Below, piece after piece: positions 54,966-64,000 of a stretch of 64,000 nt of DNA. The first letter of the stretch is position 1; each line of letters begins with the position of its first letter. The stretch covers positions 49,473,585 to 49,537,584 of the forward strand of contig CATQJL010000316.1 of assembly GCA_958299035.1 (NCBI GenBank). Reading direction: 5' to 3'. The notes beneath the pieces were generated by a model. That model was not told the origin of the DNA. It saw only the letters and a program-made list of their open reading frames with translations, and made no database searches. The stretch comes from Cylicocyclus nassatus (Eukaryota > Nematoda > Chromadorea > Rhabditida > Strongylidae). The position numbers and the translations under genes are program-made.

Positions 54966-55426
54966 ATGGTAAAATTTTTGTTGATCGTGTTCTTCTATGA
55001 TTGCATGCTACAGTAAAACATTTAAGTATAGACTGAGACAGCTGCTAAAAGTTTTTTTATTTGCAATCTATCACTGTCAATCTTCTGTCAAAGAAAAATC
55101 ACAAGGCTTCACAAGGCTTCGGTGATCACATACTCATATTTTATACATAAGAAAATATGCATATCATAAAAGACATATGCACTGTTTGTAAAATACAACA
55201 ATATTGCCTACTAATATATACGAAAGCGTTTGACGCCAGCAGTTTGCTCATTTGCTCACTGACATTGATTGGAGCATGGCAAGGCATGTAATAAGTTTAA
55301 AGACAACGATTGAAAAAAGTATCGATAAAATGCGATAAAAAGTATCGTTGATTTCAAGGTAGAAGTCAAAGGTTGAACGAAACGATGAACTCAACTCGAA
55401 AAAATTCCAAGCACCCTTTGATTCAA
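54966..55426. other. 3' flank of the large gene
   Basis: AT-rich sequence. I see no canonical AATAAA in the first 200 bases after the stop, only A-rich variants such as GTAAAACA. A short direct repeat (CACAAGGCTT twice) lies at 55089-55110. Confidence 0.4.
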
Positions 55427-55579
55427 CTGGCTTGGCGGCTGGAAGGCGGGGCTCATGACCTAAGGCTAGATAAGGCTAGATATGACCAGAGAGCACGCGC
55501 GCTAGAGAGACGCAGACTGCCTAGCGGGCGCGAGGGGCCCTAATTAGGTCACAAAACCCGCCTTCCAGCCGCCAGCCAG
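55427..55579. mobile_element. Short MITE with 23-bp GC-rich inverted ends
   Basis: CTGGCTTGGCGGCTGGAAGG at the left pairs with the right end (CCTTCCAGCCGCCAGCCAG) apart from one extra T. The 153-bp unit is non-coding. It contains AAGGCTAGAT twice and CTAATTAG-like core DNA. Family unknown. Confidence 0.75.
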
Positions 55580-55780
55580 TAAAGACCAAAAGTTAAGTTA
55601 GTTCTTCGAACACTAAAAATGTGCATTTGTCTTAACGTAACGGACAGATACGAACACATTAAAATATTGTAAACAACCTAGCCCCTGATTGTGAGTAATA
55701 AGTATGCACTCGTGAATCCAAATGAAGACAACAATTGAGTTGAGCAGCACTAAGAACGCGACTGTTTATATAGCCAGACT

Positions 55781-56411
55781 CAGTGGGGTGCCGCCCCCCC
55801 CCCCCCCCGCGAGAATGGGTCGCGAAATTCAAGATAGTTACTTATATGTTATAAAAATGTGCAATTGTTTTAAAAGGATAAAGGATAAAGGATTCGGCGT
55901 CTTCAATACCCTCTGAGGGCATGCACCGAGCGCACACACTAGCTTCATAGTCGAAGAGCCAAATGTATGCGTGCGAGTTTATTACAGTGACTTGCGGGGG
56001 CCAGCCGTTTCCAGGTCAGTGCTTTTATCCTCCCAGATTATTCTGGTACCAATTTACCGGCCCCGGAGGGTAGAGGGCTTGGTTGGCCTAGGGGCGGGGA
56101 TCGAACCTGGGTTCGATCTGATCATAGCGGCGCCTCATACCACTACGCCACTCGTCCCCCGCAGCTTGTTTTTACTTGTAAAAATTTGATAATTCTGGAA
56201 ACATTTCAAAAATTCATATCAGCCTTGTAAAAAATTTTTCTTGAGGCGTGACTGCCTCCACGACCCCTTTTCTCGTGGTTAGAGGCTCGCAAAAATTTAG
56301 GAAAGCATCCCAAAAAACATTCTCGGAATACGTGGCTAACACATCGCACTTTCATCCGAAAATTTTTTTGCCGTGCCCCTCCTCACAAAAGGCAATCTGG
56401 GTACGCCACTG
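55781..56411. mobile_element. hAT-type MITE copy 2, split by a SINE
   Basis: It begins CAGTGGGGTGCCGCC with a 15-base C run and GCGAGAATGGGTCGCGAAAT, exactly as in 32951-33296, and ends ACGCCACTG. Interior blocks (TTATAAAAxTGTGCAA; AAATTC then ATCAGCC; CTCGCAAAAA; CGTGGC) follow in the same order. The target duplication is decayed (GCCAGACT versus GTTTGACT). Removing 55872-56165 plus one flank copy restores colinearity with copy 1. Confidence 0.85.
55872..56165 (-). mobile_element. tRNA-derived SINE
   Basis: On the minus strand the 5' head carries an A box TGGCGTAGTGGT (56150-56139) and a B box GGTTCGATCCC (56107-56097), 43 bases between box starts, the tRNA spacing for RNA polymerase III. 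A unique body follows, then a 3' tail of TATCCTT units. It is flanked by TTGTTTT duplications (55865-55871 and 56166-56172). The boxes look intact, so it could still be transcribed. Confidence 0.88.
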
Positions 56412-57689
56412 GTTTGACTCTGTTGTCATTGTGACAGATACTTGGACAATATGTTTAGAACAAAGGTGAGAAGATGACGTCCAAAGTGGTGTTTCTTCCT
56501 ATTCTCATCGGACGGATTCAAATCCGTGCAAACTCCTAGCACCGCTGCTGTATAAGTGAATATGCCGCCCATTTTGAGGTGAAAGCTAAGAATAAAATAA
56601 GGTGAGGACGGGGACGGCTTCTCACAAGCAGCAAAAAACCTTGGATGGAGTGAAGCTCAGCTTTGACGAAGAACTTCATGAATATATTCAAGAAGTTTGA
56701 TCGATATCTGCAGAATTTCCGATTATGTATTTGAAAATACATGTTATTTTAACTTGTCTGCGGCGAAGCATAGAATATCGCCAGCTGACCGTGTATGATT
56801 TCAATATTCTGTATCGCAACCCATCAGTCGAGCACCACTTCGAAGTTTGAGAAGTCCAAACCGCGTTTACCACAAGATTCTCTCCATCAAAATACATTAG
56901 AAACTGTGAAGAATGTTTTTGAAACAGCAAGTGTACTGAATTCGAACTAGATTTCAATTTTCACCAAAGTCGGCAGAATCGAGGATTTTGCGGAATTCTC
57001 CGATATTGCCGATGTCGCTTAAGTGTTGCTAGACTTTTGATGACAATGAGCTTCGAATCGAAAACGCATGGGCTCAGCTCGCTGAGATAAATCGCAGGAT
57101 TTGTCGACCTGCTGTAAACGGCTCGGCTTTTTAAACATGCACCTGCCGTAGGCATGCGCATATGTAAATAACGATTTACGATAGAGACCATTGGTAGAAG
57201 AAGTAATATGGAAAATCTAACGGGAAAAGAAAACCGGAAACTTTGCGCTTGGTGGTTATCTACCCACTGTTCACAAAAATCGCAATCATGGAGTTTTCCA
57301 CAACGGATGCTTTGGAAAGACTGTTACACCATGTAATTCCGCATTCTACATTTTTACACTTTTGGATTTATCCTGATGGGTGACTCTAATGACTCTGCAA
57401 ACAAATCCATTGGATTTTGTGATGCGCTAAACCTTATCTGTGTTTTCAAGCACAATACCCTTACAGTACATGCAAAATTCCATGGATGTCTCGAATATCC
57501 GAGACTCTTCGTTGTTCGCGCGACACATCGTTAGTGCCGCCATATCATTCGAATCACATAAATTCAGCAGCGTTATAATCTCCTCTAGTGCAAAAATTTT
57601 CAATCGAAAAAGAGCGTTGTATTGAACTCATAGAATCATATCTTTTATTTTAACATATTACCGTGTTTCGCTTACAATAAGCCTTAGTT
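56412..57689. other. No recognisable feature
   Basis: AT-rich. Several 60-90-codon frames on the minus strand (56536-57191) lack ATG or splice support. Confidence 0.45.
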
Positions 57690-57990
57690 TTTGCACATCA
57701 CTCCGGAGCGGTGTAGCGTACATCACGTCTAGGAGATTCCGGTAAGCGTTTTACACAGCTGTATATAGATGATTGATACTCAAAAGTAGAAGAGAATTAT
57801 TTTCTCAAAAGTGAAAGAAGAGATGGTTTGGGTGTCCATTCTGCTTTACTTACCAACCCAAGTTTACAAAGCAGCCCTGAATTGGTGATTATCAGGCCAG
57901 ATTACTTCTATAAGCTGAATCCCAGTTCAAGCTCGTTTCTCCGCTTTCATTTGTTTCGAACCCGCCACGGGTATTCCCTGAAAAAAGATG
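57690..57990 (+). repeat. Dispersed repeat R, copy 2
   Basis: GGAGCGGTGTAGCGTACATCA...TTCCGGTAAGCG aligns with 61590-61640. The later GGCCAGATTACTTCTATAAGC...CACGGGTATTCCCT aligns with 61785-61875 and 37810-37865. A frame (57828-58067, no ATG) reads RPDYFYKLNPSSSSF... and ends in TAG. A parallel KPYYLYE-like reading at 61785 hints that the repeat once encoded protein. Confidence 0.5.
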
Positions 57991-58290
57991 AAATGACCGG
58001 AAAATTGGTCGGTAATGCAATAGCTGTTTACGAAGATCGTGATTCTTCACCTAGCCTTTTACAATAGAATCACAGAGCAAGGGCTAGATCTGAGCTGCCG
58101 GGTGCTCCGAAAACTGGCTGTACTTGACCATTATCGAAGTAATTTATTTTGCGTTTGGCCCGTAGTAAAACTCGTCCAGCGCAACCCGGGTAGGGCGGGC
58201 TTAAAGTGAACATAGTACGCCTCAGTACGGCATCAGTAGCTATTAATCAGAATGCAGATCGCTTTCTAAACATAAAGATCTTGAGCGTTC

Positions 58291-58729
58291 TCGCAAGGGA
58301 AGGATACCAGGTCGCAGTAGCGAACCGAAATTATACATATCATTAGATGCGTTTTGATAAGCTACTTCCAATTCTACCTTCTGTATCTGCTAAGCGCGTC
58401 TCTAGAAGAAGCTATGGGCGGTTAGAGTAGTAAAGTTTTTGGGGTTTTGAAGCATATTGTGTTTTTGGCATGGTTTTGAGCGCATTGACTATAAGTAATG
58501 TATACGTACACCGAACACACAACTAAGTGTTATTGAACAAGTAGTTCTTAAAGATGTTACAGCAACTGTTTGCTAAATTCGGACATTCAAACTCTCATAA
58601 CTCCTTCTAGAGAAGAGCTTAGCAGATACAGAAAAAAGCTAAATTTGGAATCAGCTCATCAAGACGCATCTAATAATATGCATACCATTTCGATTCGCCA
58701 CTGCGATTTGGTATTCTTCCCTTGTCAGG
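58291..58729. repeat. Foldback repeat family FB, copy 3
   Basis: Inverted arms of about 150 bases: GCAAGGGAAGGATACC...TCATTAGATGCGT...TATCTGCTAAGCG...CTCTAGAAG at the left, matched by the inverse at the right with several changes. It shares the TCATTAGATGCATCTTGATGA-like and GGAATCAGCTCATCAAGACG module with copy 1. Its right end is also the outer end of the adjacent long palindrome. Confidence 0.75.
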
Positions 58730-60240
58730 AAGAAAACACTCGAACAGGTTTGATCGAACGGCTAATTTCTTAGGATATTCAACGCGCAGCGCCGTTTGCG
58801 AGGCCGTAGAGGCGAATTTTTGCGGCATCGCAGTGCTCACTGATAGCGGCCACATTTGAAAAAATCGATGATGACCCTACTAAGGATTTGCCCAGCAAAT
58901 GAATGATAAAACAAAATTACGATATTTGAACGAAAATATCATGGAAAGTTGGATTGATTAGAACATGAATGGAGTGAAATATAAATTTAACTAATTCTTG
59001 TTTTGTGCAATTTTCAAAATATCCAAGCGAACTCTGCGAACCAAAAAGAAAGCCTGTTTTCCTCTCGTCAGTAATCGCTGTTCATCGATCCCTGCCTACT
59101 TAAGCTTCGAAATTGTGCATTGTGAGTTTTGCATCGCAACAATACGTCAACTAAATTGTTCCGTAAGTCACTCGCAAGAAACGTACGGATTTTGTCTGAT
59201 TCTGCTCTTTTGCACACTCCCTTTCACCATAAGATCTACTTTGGCAAAGTGGCATTCTGTTGAACTGACTTTGGTAGTTGACCGGACGGTCTTCTAGTTG
59301 TTCAACTGACCATCTCAAAGCACGGAAAGATGGTCGGTCTTAGGTTTAAAGTAGGTTGTTCTTTTGAATGGCTCATACCAGGTCTACTTTGATAAATAGA
59401 AGTTTATCACGGGCCTCAGGTTGGCACGAAAGTTTCGTCAAAAATTCGTGATTTGTTGCCCTCTTGCCCGGTTGCTTGCTTTTATTTCTAGTCAAGGCCT
59501 GAGGCCCGTGATAAACTTCTATTCATCACAGTTGACCTGGTATGAGCCATTCAAAAGAACAACCTACTTCAAACCTAATACCGACCATCTTTCCGTGCTT
59601 TGAGATGGTCAGTTGAACAACTAGAAGACCGTCCGGTTAACTAGCACAGTCAGTTCAACAGAATGCCACTTTGTCAAAGTAGATCTTATGGTGAAAGGGA
59701 GATAGTGTGCAAAAGAGCAGAATCACACAAAATCCGTATGTTTCTTACGAGTGACTTACGGAACAATTTAGTTGACGTATTGTTGCGATGCAAAACTCAC
59801 AATGCACAATTTCGAAGCTTAAGTAGGCAGGGATCGATGAACAGCGAATACTGACAAGAGGAAAACAGGCTTTCTTTTTGGTTCGCAGAGTTCGCTTGGA
59901 TATTTTGAAAATTGCACAAAACAAGAATTAGTTAAATTTATATTTCACTCCATTTATGCTCTAATCAATCCAACTTTCCATGATATTTTCGTTCAAATAT
60001 CGTAATTTTGTTTTATCATTCATTTGCTGGGCAAATCCTTAATAGGGTCATCATCGATTTTTTCAAATGTGGCCGCTATCAGTGAGCACTGCGATGCCGC
60101 AAAAATTCGCCTCTACGGCCTCGCAAACGGCGCTGCGCGTTGAATATCCTAAAAAATTAGCCGTTCAATCAAACCTGTTCGAGTGTTTTCTTCCTGACAA
60201 GGGAAGAATACCAAATCGCAGTTTCGAATTGAAATGGTAT
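58682..60240. repeat. 1.56-kb near-perfect palindrome
   Basis: Arms of about 740 bases (58682-59421 and 59497-60240) are inverted copies with only scattered differences, around a 75-bp centre. Landmarks such as CAGCGCCGTTTGCGAGGCCG, GATCCCTGCCTACTTAAGC and TGATAAACTTC-like ends at the centre appear in both. The outer 50 bases are the end of FB copy 3. No transposase is encoded. Frames in the arms mirror each other. Confidence 0.9.
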
Positions 60241-60734
60241 CACTAACTCAAGCTGAAATTCAAATAAATTTTCCGAATCAATCTTTTCATTTGGGATTTC
60301 GTTTCAATTATGCAAGAAATGTGACAATCTTAGAAATGTATTTCCAACAATCTTGCCACCAAAGATTTTCACGAAAATGCTCAAACGGTCCATTTTGCAT
60401 TAAGTCTGCGCTGGTTTGCTTGTTGCATATTAATAATGTAACGTTGTGAGCAAGAGTCTTTTACTCTTCTTTTTCACTGTGTTTTTAGTTGAATTCTTTT
60501 CGTGAACTCTACATGGATCTATAGTAATTCCCTGATTATATAATCGGAAAGATTAGTGATCACTTTTGTACCTCAAATCTTGCTTTTCTAAAACGGTTTC
60601 TTGTGAGCTTTTATTAGTGTTGAGGTGCGTGGTGAGTACGATCACAAAGATAAAACCTCAAACAACACACACTGCAAAATCTTGGCATTAATATTTCACA
60701 GATAGCAATCCATTCAGAACAAGTTTGGGGTGGA
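60241..60734. other. No recognisable feature
   Basis: AT-rich spacer. Confidence 0.5.
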
Positions 60735-60751
60735 GGGGGGGGGGGGGGGGG
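60735..60751 (+). repeat. G17 homopolymer
   Basis: An uninterrupted run of 17 guanines followed by GAGGAG, 18 bases upstream of the MITE's left end. Confidence 0.95.
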
Positions 60752-60769
60752 AGGAGAAGGCGAAAGGTA

Positions 60770-61503
60770 CAGTCGAGTAGATTTCCTGCTTAATATAGTG
60801 TCCCTGCAGACGCGACAACGCTGGGGCGTCAATAATTGCCTGACGAGTACCCGAGCTAGGTTTTCCAGTGTTTTCTTTGCTTATTCTATGCTTTTTAGGT
60901 GATTCGTTGCTGATAAAGAATAAAAGGGTAAGTTAAAGAGTAGATTCTGTTTTCTGAGAAGTTCTACCATCGCATATTCACAGATATCCACGTGGAAGCA
61001 GTTGCTTCTTGTCTATTTTTTTGTCACTTCATGTCTCTTTCTTCTTGTGAGATACTTCTTTGAACGCTAATGGGTTTTTACGATTGACTTATTGTCTTTA
61101 TCGCGTGAAGTACTTGACTAAAATGCTAATTCTCATGGATGAAATCCGAAGTTGCTGCAAGATAAGCCAACTAGCGTTCAAAGAAACGCCTCACAAGACG
61201 GAGGAAGTTTGAAAGAAGAAGTGACAGAAGAAAAGGAAATGACAAAAAAAATAGACAGGAAGCTGACGCGAAATGCTTCCACGTGGATATATGTGAATAT
61301 GCAATGATAGAACTTCTCAGAAAACAGAAACTACTCTTCAACTTACCCTTTTCCTCTTTATCAGCAAGGTTCAACTAGAAAGCACGAAATAAGCAAAGAA
61401 AACACTAAAAACACTGGCTCGGGAATTCGCAAGGCATTTACTGACGCCCCAGCGTTGTCGCGTCTGCAGGAACACTATATTAAGCAGGAAATCTACTCGA
61501 CTG
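60770..61503. mobile_element. TA-flanked foldback MITE, copy B
   Basis: Perfect TA on both sides, and terminal CAGTCGAGTAGATTTCCTGC inverted at the other end. The arms continue TAATATAGTGT...CTGCAGACGCGACAACGCTG and inward through CACGTGGA and GTTTTCTGAGAAGTTCTA blocks for over 250 bases. It is related to copy A at 50485-51148. The interior has no gene. It looks younger than copy A because both TA sites and long arms are intact. Confidence 0.9.
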
Positions 61504-61514
61504 TACAGAGGTGT

Positions 61515-61900
61515 GAACATTGTGCTCAACTCATCAAGGCAAAATTGCTGATACAGTGCAACACCGTGATATCCTACAGTAGACCTGTCCGGAGGGGCGC
61601 AGCGCACATCACAATTAGAAAGATCCGGTAAGCACGTTTCTTGAACTGTCTGCGTAGAAGATTTCCCTTCCAAAGTGAGAGCAAGGTTGAAGTTTGAAAA
61701 AATTTGTGCCCACCCAACTTCTACTTATCAACGCTACGATAAAAAGCTAGATTGCAAGGTAGACATATTTCTTGATCACCAAGCCATATTACCTCTATGA
61801 GCAAACTATCGAAAGAATTTAGGTCGTTCGAATTTCCCTATTTTCACTCTTCCAGCTCGCCATGGGTTTTCCCTAAAAATGATTTTAGAGGCTTACACTG
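61515..61900 (+). repeat. Dispersed repeat R, copy 3, with LDEL-type module
   Basis: The first 60 bases, on the minus strand, give a module (GTTGCACTGTATCAGCAATT then TTGCCTTGATGAGTTGAGC) also found in both arms of the 2.7-kb palindrome. 61585-61900 then aligns with 57690-57990 and 37590-37870. It directly follows the MITE. Confidence 0.5.
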
Positions 61901-62208
61901 GCCAAGCAACAGCGCAGATAGTGCACTCGCAACTGAAATATTTTCTCCCGAACCAGAACCCGCCAAAGTATTTGACGCACGACTTGCATCGAATGCATGC
62001 CATGGGAACTCACCACGCTGGGTCCTCGCGCGAAACCGTGCAGGCCGTAGGTCGTTCGCCAAACAAGGTAGCGGGGTCTGGTTTGGTAACAATCTCAGCC
62101 GCATGTGCGCCGTCAATACTTTGGCAAGTTTTGAGTAAGGTTCCAAAAATCACCCACGTGCGATCTCTATGTGTCCATCCTATTCGCCCAGATGTTGCCT
62201 TTGACTGA
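61879..62208 (+). CDS. Hypothetical 109-residue open frame
   Basis: An ATG opens 109 codons (MILEAYTGQATAQIVHSQL...) in a GC-richer patch, with an unusually His-rich stretch (THDLHRMHAMGTHHAG). Two AAG|GT sites inside could be donors. A second plus frame (61797-62138, also from ATG) and minus frames are open too. It begins at the end of repeat R, so a transposon origin is possible. No domain recognised. Confidence 0.22.
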   Translation: MILEAYTGQATAQIVHSQLKYFLPNQNPPKYLTHDLHRMHAMGTHHAGSSRETVQAVGRSPNKVAGSGLVTISAACAPSILWQVLSKVPKITHVRSLCVHPIRPDVAFD

Positions 62209-62949
62209 CCAGTAACTTTTCCAGTAGTGCAAACAGCTGTTTGCAAACATTTAGTCCTTGTTCGGTAGCTTTCATACTGGAGTTACAATGTGATTCGTGA
62301 TTACGAGCTTCGAGAAGGTTTTGGGAGAAAATCCGAAACAGTGGTGCTGAAGATTCCCTTTTTTCATGCAGAGCTGTAGAGTTTCTAATCAAGATTCAAA
62401 GTCGCATTGAAAAAGCCTAAGATACGCGGGGCTCGGCAACAGCTATTATACCCGGGCAATTTTGAAAGAAGTTCTTTTTGACTTTGAAAATAGTTTGCGA
62501 AGTCCCCTTTAACCTTTTTCGATCCTTCTCCCCCACTTCTTCTCGTTTGTCTTTCTTGCCTATGCTGTCGCCCATCCTAGAGTAGTTATAAGGGTGACCC
62601 CTATTTCTATTATTTATTAGCAAAAAAAGTTCAAAAAAACTTCAGTCTTGCGTCATGCCCCACCAACATGTCCACACTTGCCCCCTCCTCTCTTACCCCA
62701 TCCACCTTCCCCTCAAACCGAGGTTGGTTTGTTTAGGGGCGATCACTGAATTTTTTACTCTTAAAGAACCTTCACAGCGGTAGTTACATATATAAAAGTA
62801 TGAAAAATCATGTGAGTAAAGGGTGTTTCCAGCTCAGCTGAAACCCAACTTCCAGTGATTCTGGAAAAAGATAAGTACGGCTCTCGTTCGCACAAGTTTC
62901 CGTAAATTTTTTAGCCATAGTTCGAGTCACCTCACTTGCATGCGCGCTT
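62209..62949. other. No recognisable feature
   Basis: AT-rich with a C-rich patch near 62680-62720. No supported exon or repeat. Confidence 0.45.
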
Positions 62950-63400
62950 CACATTTGGAGTCACACATACCTTCGATACATAGAGTCATGAATTGAGAGT
63001 ACACACACACAACCTTTATAGAAAGAATCAAAAGTCATTTGAGGCTTCGTTCCTTATGTGATAAGATATGATTTTGCTAAAGACGAGGTTTTGTGTAAAT
63101 TTTCAAAAATTGGTGAAAGCATCTCAATCAACGTCTTCCTGGCTATGATTATTTCAAAACCATGAGACTGTGGGTGTTTGATAAAAATAAGAAACGGCGC
63201 TTGAATCTTACGCAGAGAGTGGTGCGCGAAAATGCTGGCTTATTTGGAAGGAGTGATTTTTCATTGCTTGCGACGTTGTCGCTGCGTCTAGTCGTGCCAA
63301 ATGGTGCCAAATGCCCCACCGGCTCTGTTCCTTTTCTTTTGAATGCCTGCGTCTCGTAATTGTCAGAGCCGAAAACTACTCAGGCGCCGTGCGAGCGATC
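62950..63400 (+). repeat. Dispersed repeat S, copy 2
   Basis: Colinear with 40160-40750 inside the 2.3-kb mariner-type element, without the hairpin insertion present there. No mariner-type end was recognised around this copy, so segment S exists independently of that element. Confidence 0.6.
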
Positions 63401-64000
63401 CTTCTATAAGCATTAGCGCACGAAAGGTTGACATGAAAAAGATTCTGTGCGTGTGGCAAACAGTCAAAGTGCCGTGCGAAAGCAGGCAAAGTTACCGTGC
63501 GATCGGTCGGCTATACCTTTGCTCTAACGAGCGTCCAGCAATGTGTCCACCTATCGGCTGGCAATACTGGTTGCCGTGCAAGCTGGCGACTGACCTTTAA
63601 GCTTTGGTTTTACAGTACATGCTTTTGTTTTTAGATAAATATTACGAGGAAGTTTGTCAATCCGAAAAATGCCAAGAATTTTTTTGAAGAACCTCTATTT
63701 TGAAAAAACATAACTTACTCTTAAGGGTAGTTGGAAAGCGCAAACTTTGCTCATTGCGTAGCCAATGGTCAAGAGAGCAGTGGCAAAAAACCCGGATTTT
63801 ACGGTATTTTTTACGACGAGTAAAAAGTTTTTATTGTAAAAAGTTCAAAAGTGATAACTATTCCTAGCTTTTTCAAGGAAGCGAAAAATTGTCTTTTTTG
63901 AGAATTTTCAAATTTTTCGCCACTGAAAAGCTGTAAAACCTCACCGCTTTTCTATCACTCAATGTGCTATATCTATTCTTTGTGTACAAGGCAAAATCGA
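63401..64000. other. No recognisable feature
   Basis: A 85-codon plus frame without ATG (63343-63600) has no support. TTGCGTAGCCAATGGTC near 63758 resembles TTGTGTAGCCAATCATC at 20306, perhaps scraps of one more repeat. Confidence 0.4.

Noticed and set aside
56097..56157. Functional tRNA gene
   Set aside because: A and B boxes are good, but the head continues into a SINE body with a TATCCTT tail and target duplications.
59300..59854. Mirrored 60-codon frames at 59421-59603 and 59663-59854
   Set aside because: They fall within the arms and centre of the 1.56-kb palindrome and have no independent support.

Overview
This is an animal genome window, most likely from a strongylid (clade V, hookworm-like) nematode. 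That call is an inference. It rests on AT-rich intergenic DNA, T-rich splice acceptors of TTTCAG type, small candidate exons, many palindromic DNA-transposon derivatives, and an RTE-type LINE whose decayed protein resembles, from memory, the RTE reverse transcriptases common in hookworm assemblies. There are no bacterial operons, rRNA or CRISPR arrays.

The window is gene-poor and repeat-rich. The one convincing gene is at 51516-54965 (+). It has a short exon with a signal-peptide-like start, a 63-bp intron and a 3.3-kb exon, giving about 1,128 residues. The first half is acidic Pro/Gly/Glu repeats, then comes a Gly-rich block, then a very basic half holding three 94-residue repeats. No family was recognised. 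Weaker gene evidence consists of a TATA box with a short first exon (2674-2894), a well-bounded internal exon on the minus strand (6319-6493), exons at 19124-19347 (-) and 43536-43814 (+), a 78-residue secreted-type reading frame followed by AATAAA (45837-46178), a 38-residue reading frame followed by AATAAA (49850-50131), and a 150-codon frame at 20960-21412 (-).

Mobile DNA dominates. There are TTAA-flanked palindromic MITEs (583-944, 25954-26279, probably 27492-27907), mariner-type TA elements (25061-25924 and 47231-48089; 26600-27472; a 2.3-kb element at 39690-42030), a pair of TA-flanked foldback MITEs (50485-51148, 60770-61503), and hAT-type MITEs (32951-33296 with a perfect 8-bp target duplication; 55781-56411). 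A tRNA-derived SINE (55872-56165) sits inside the second hAT element. An internally deleted RTE LINE lies at 31090-33308. Two very long palindromes (36605-39297 and 58682-60240) and a family of three foldback repeats sharing an internal module (12368-13000, 16553-17030, 58291-58729) are also present. A pure CA microsatellite runs for 834 bp at 23781-24614.

Region by region: 1-23 kb is mostly unique-looking AT-rich DNA with weak coding islands and foldback repeats. 23-34 kb is an array of insertions around the CA tract and the LINE. 36-42 kb holds two large palindromic elements. 43-50 kb has weak small genes. 50-55 kb has a MITE followed directly by the large repetitive gene. 55-64 kb is almost all nested repeats.
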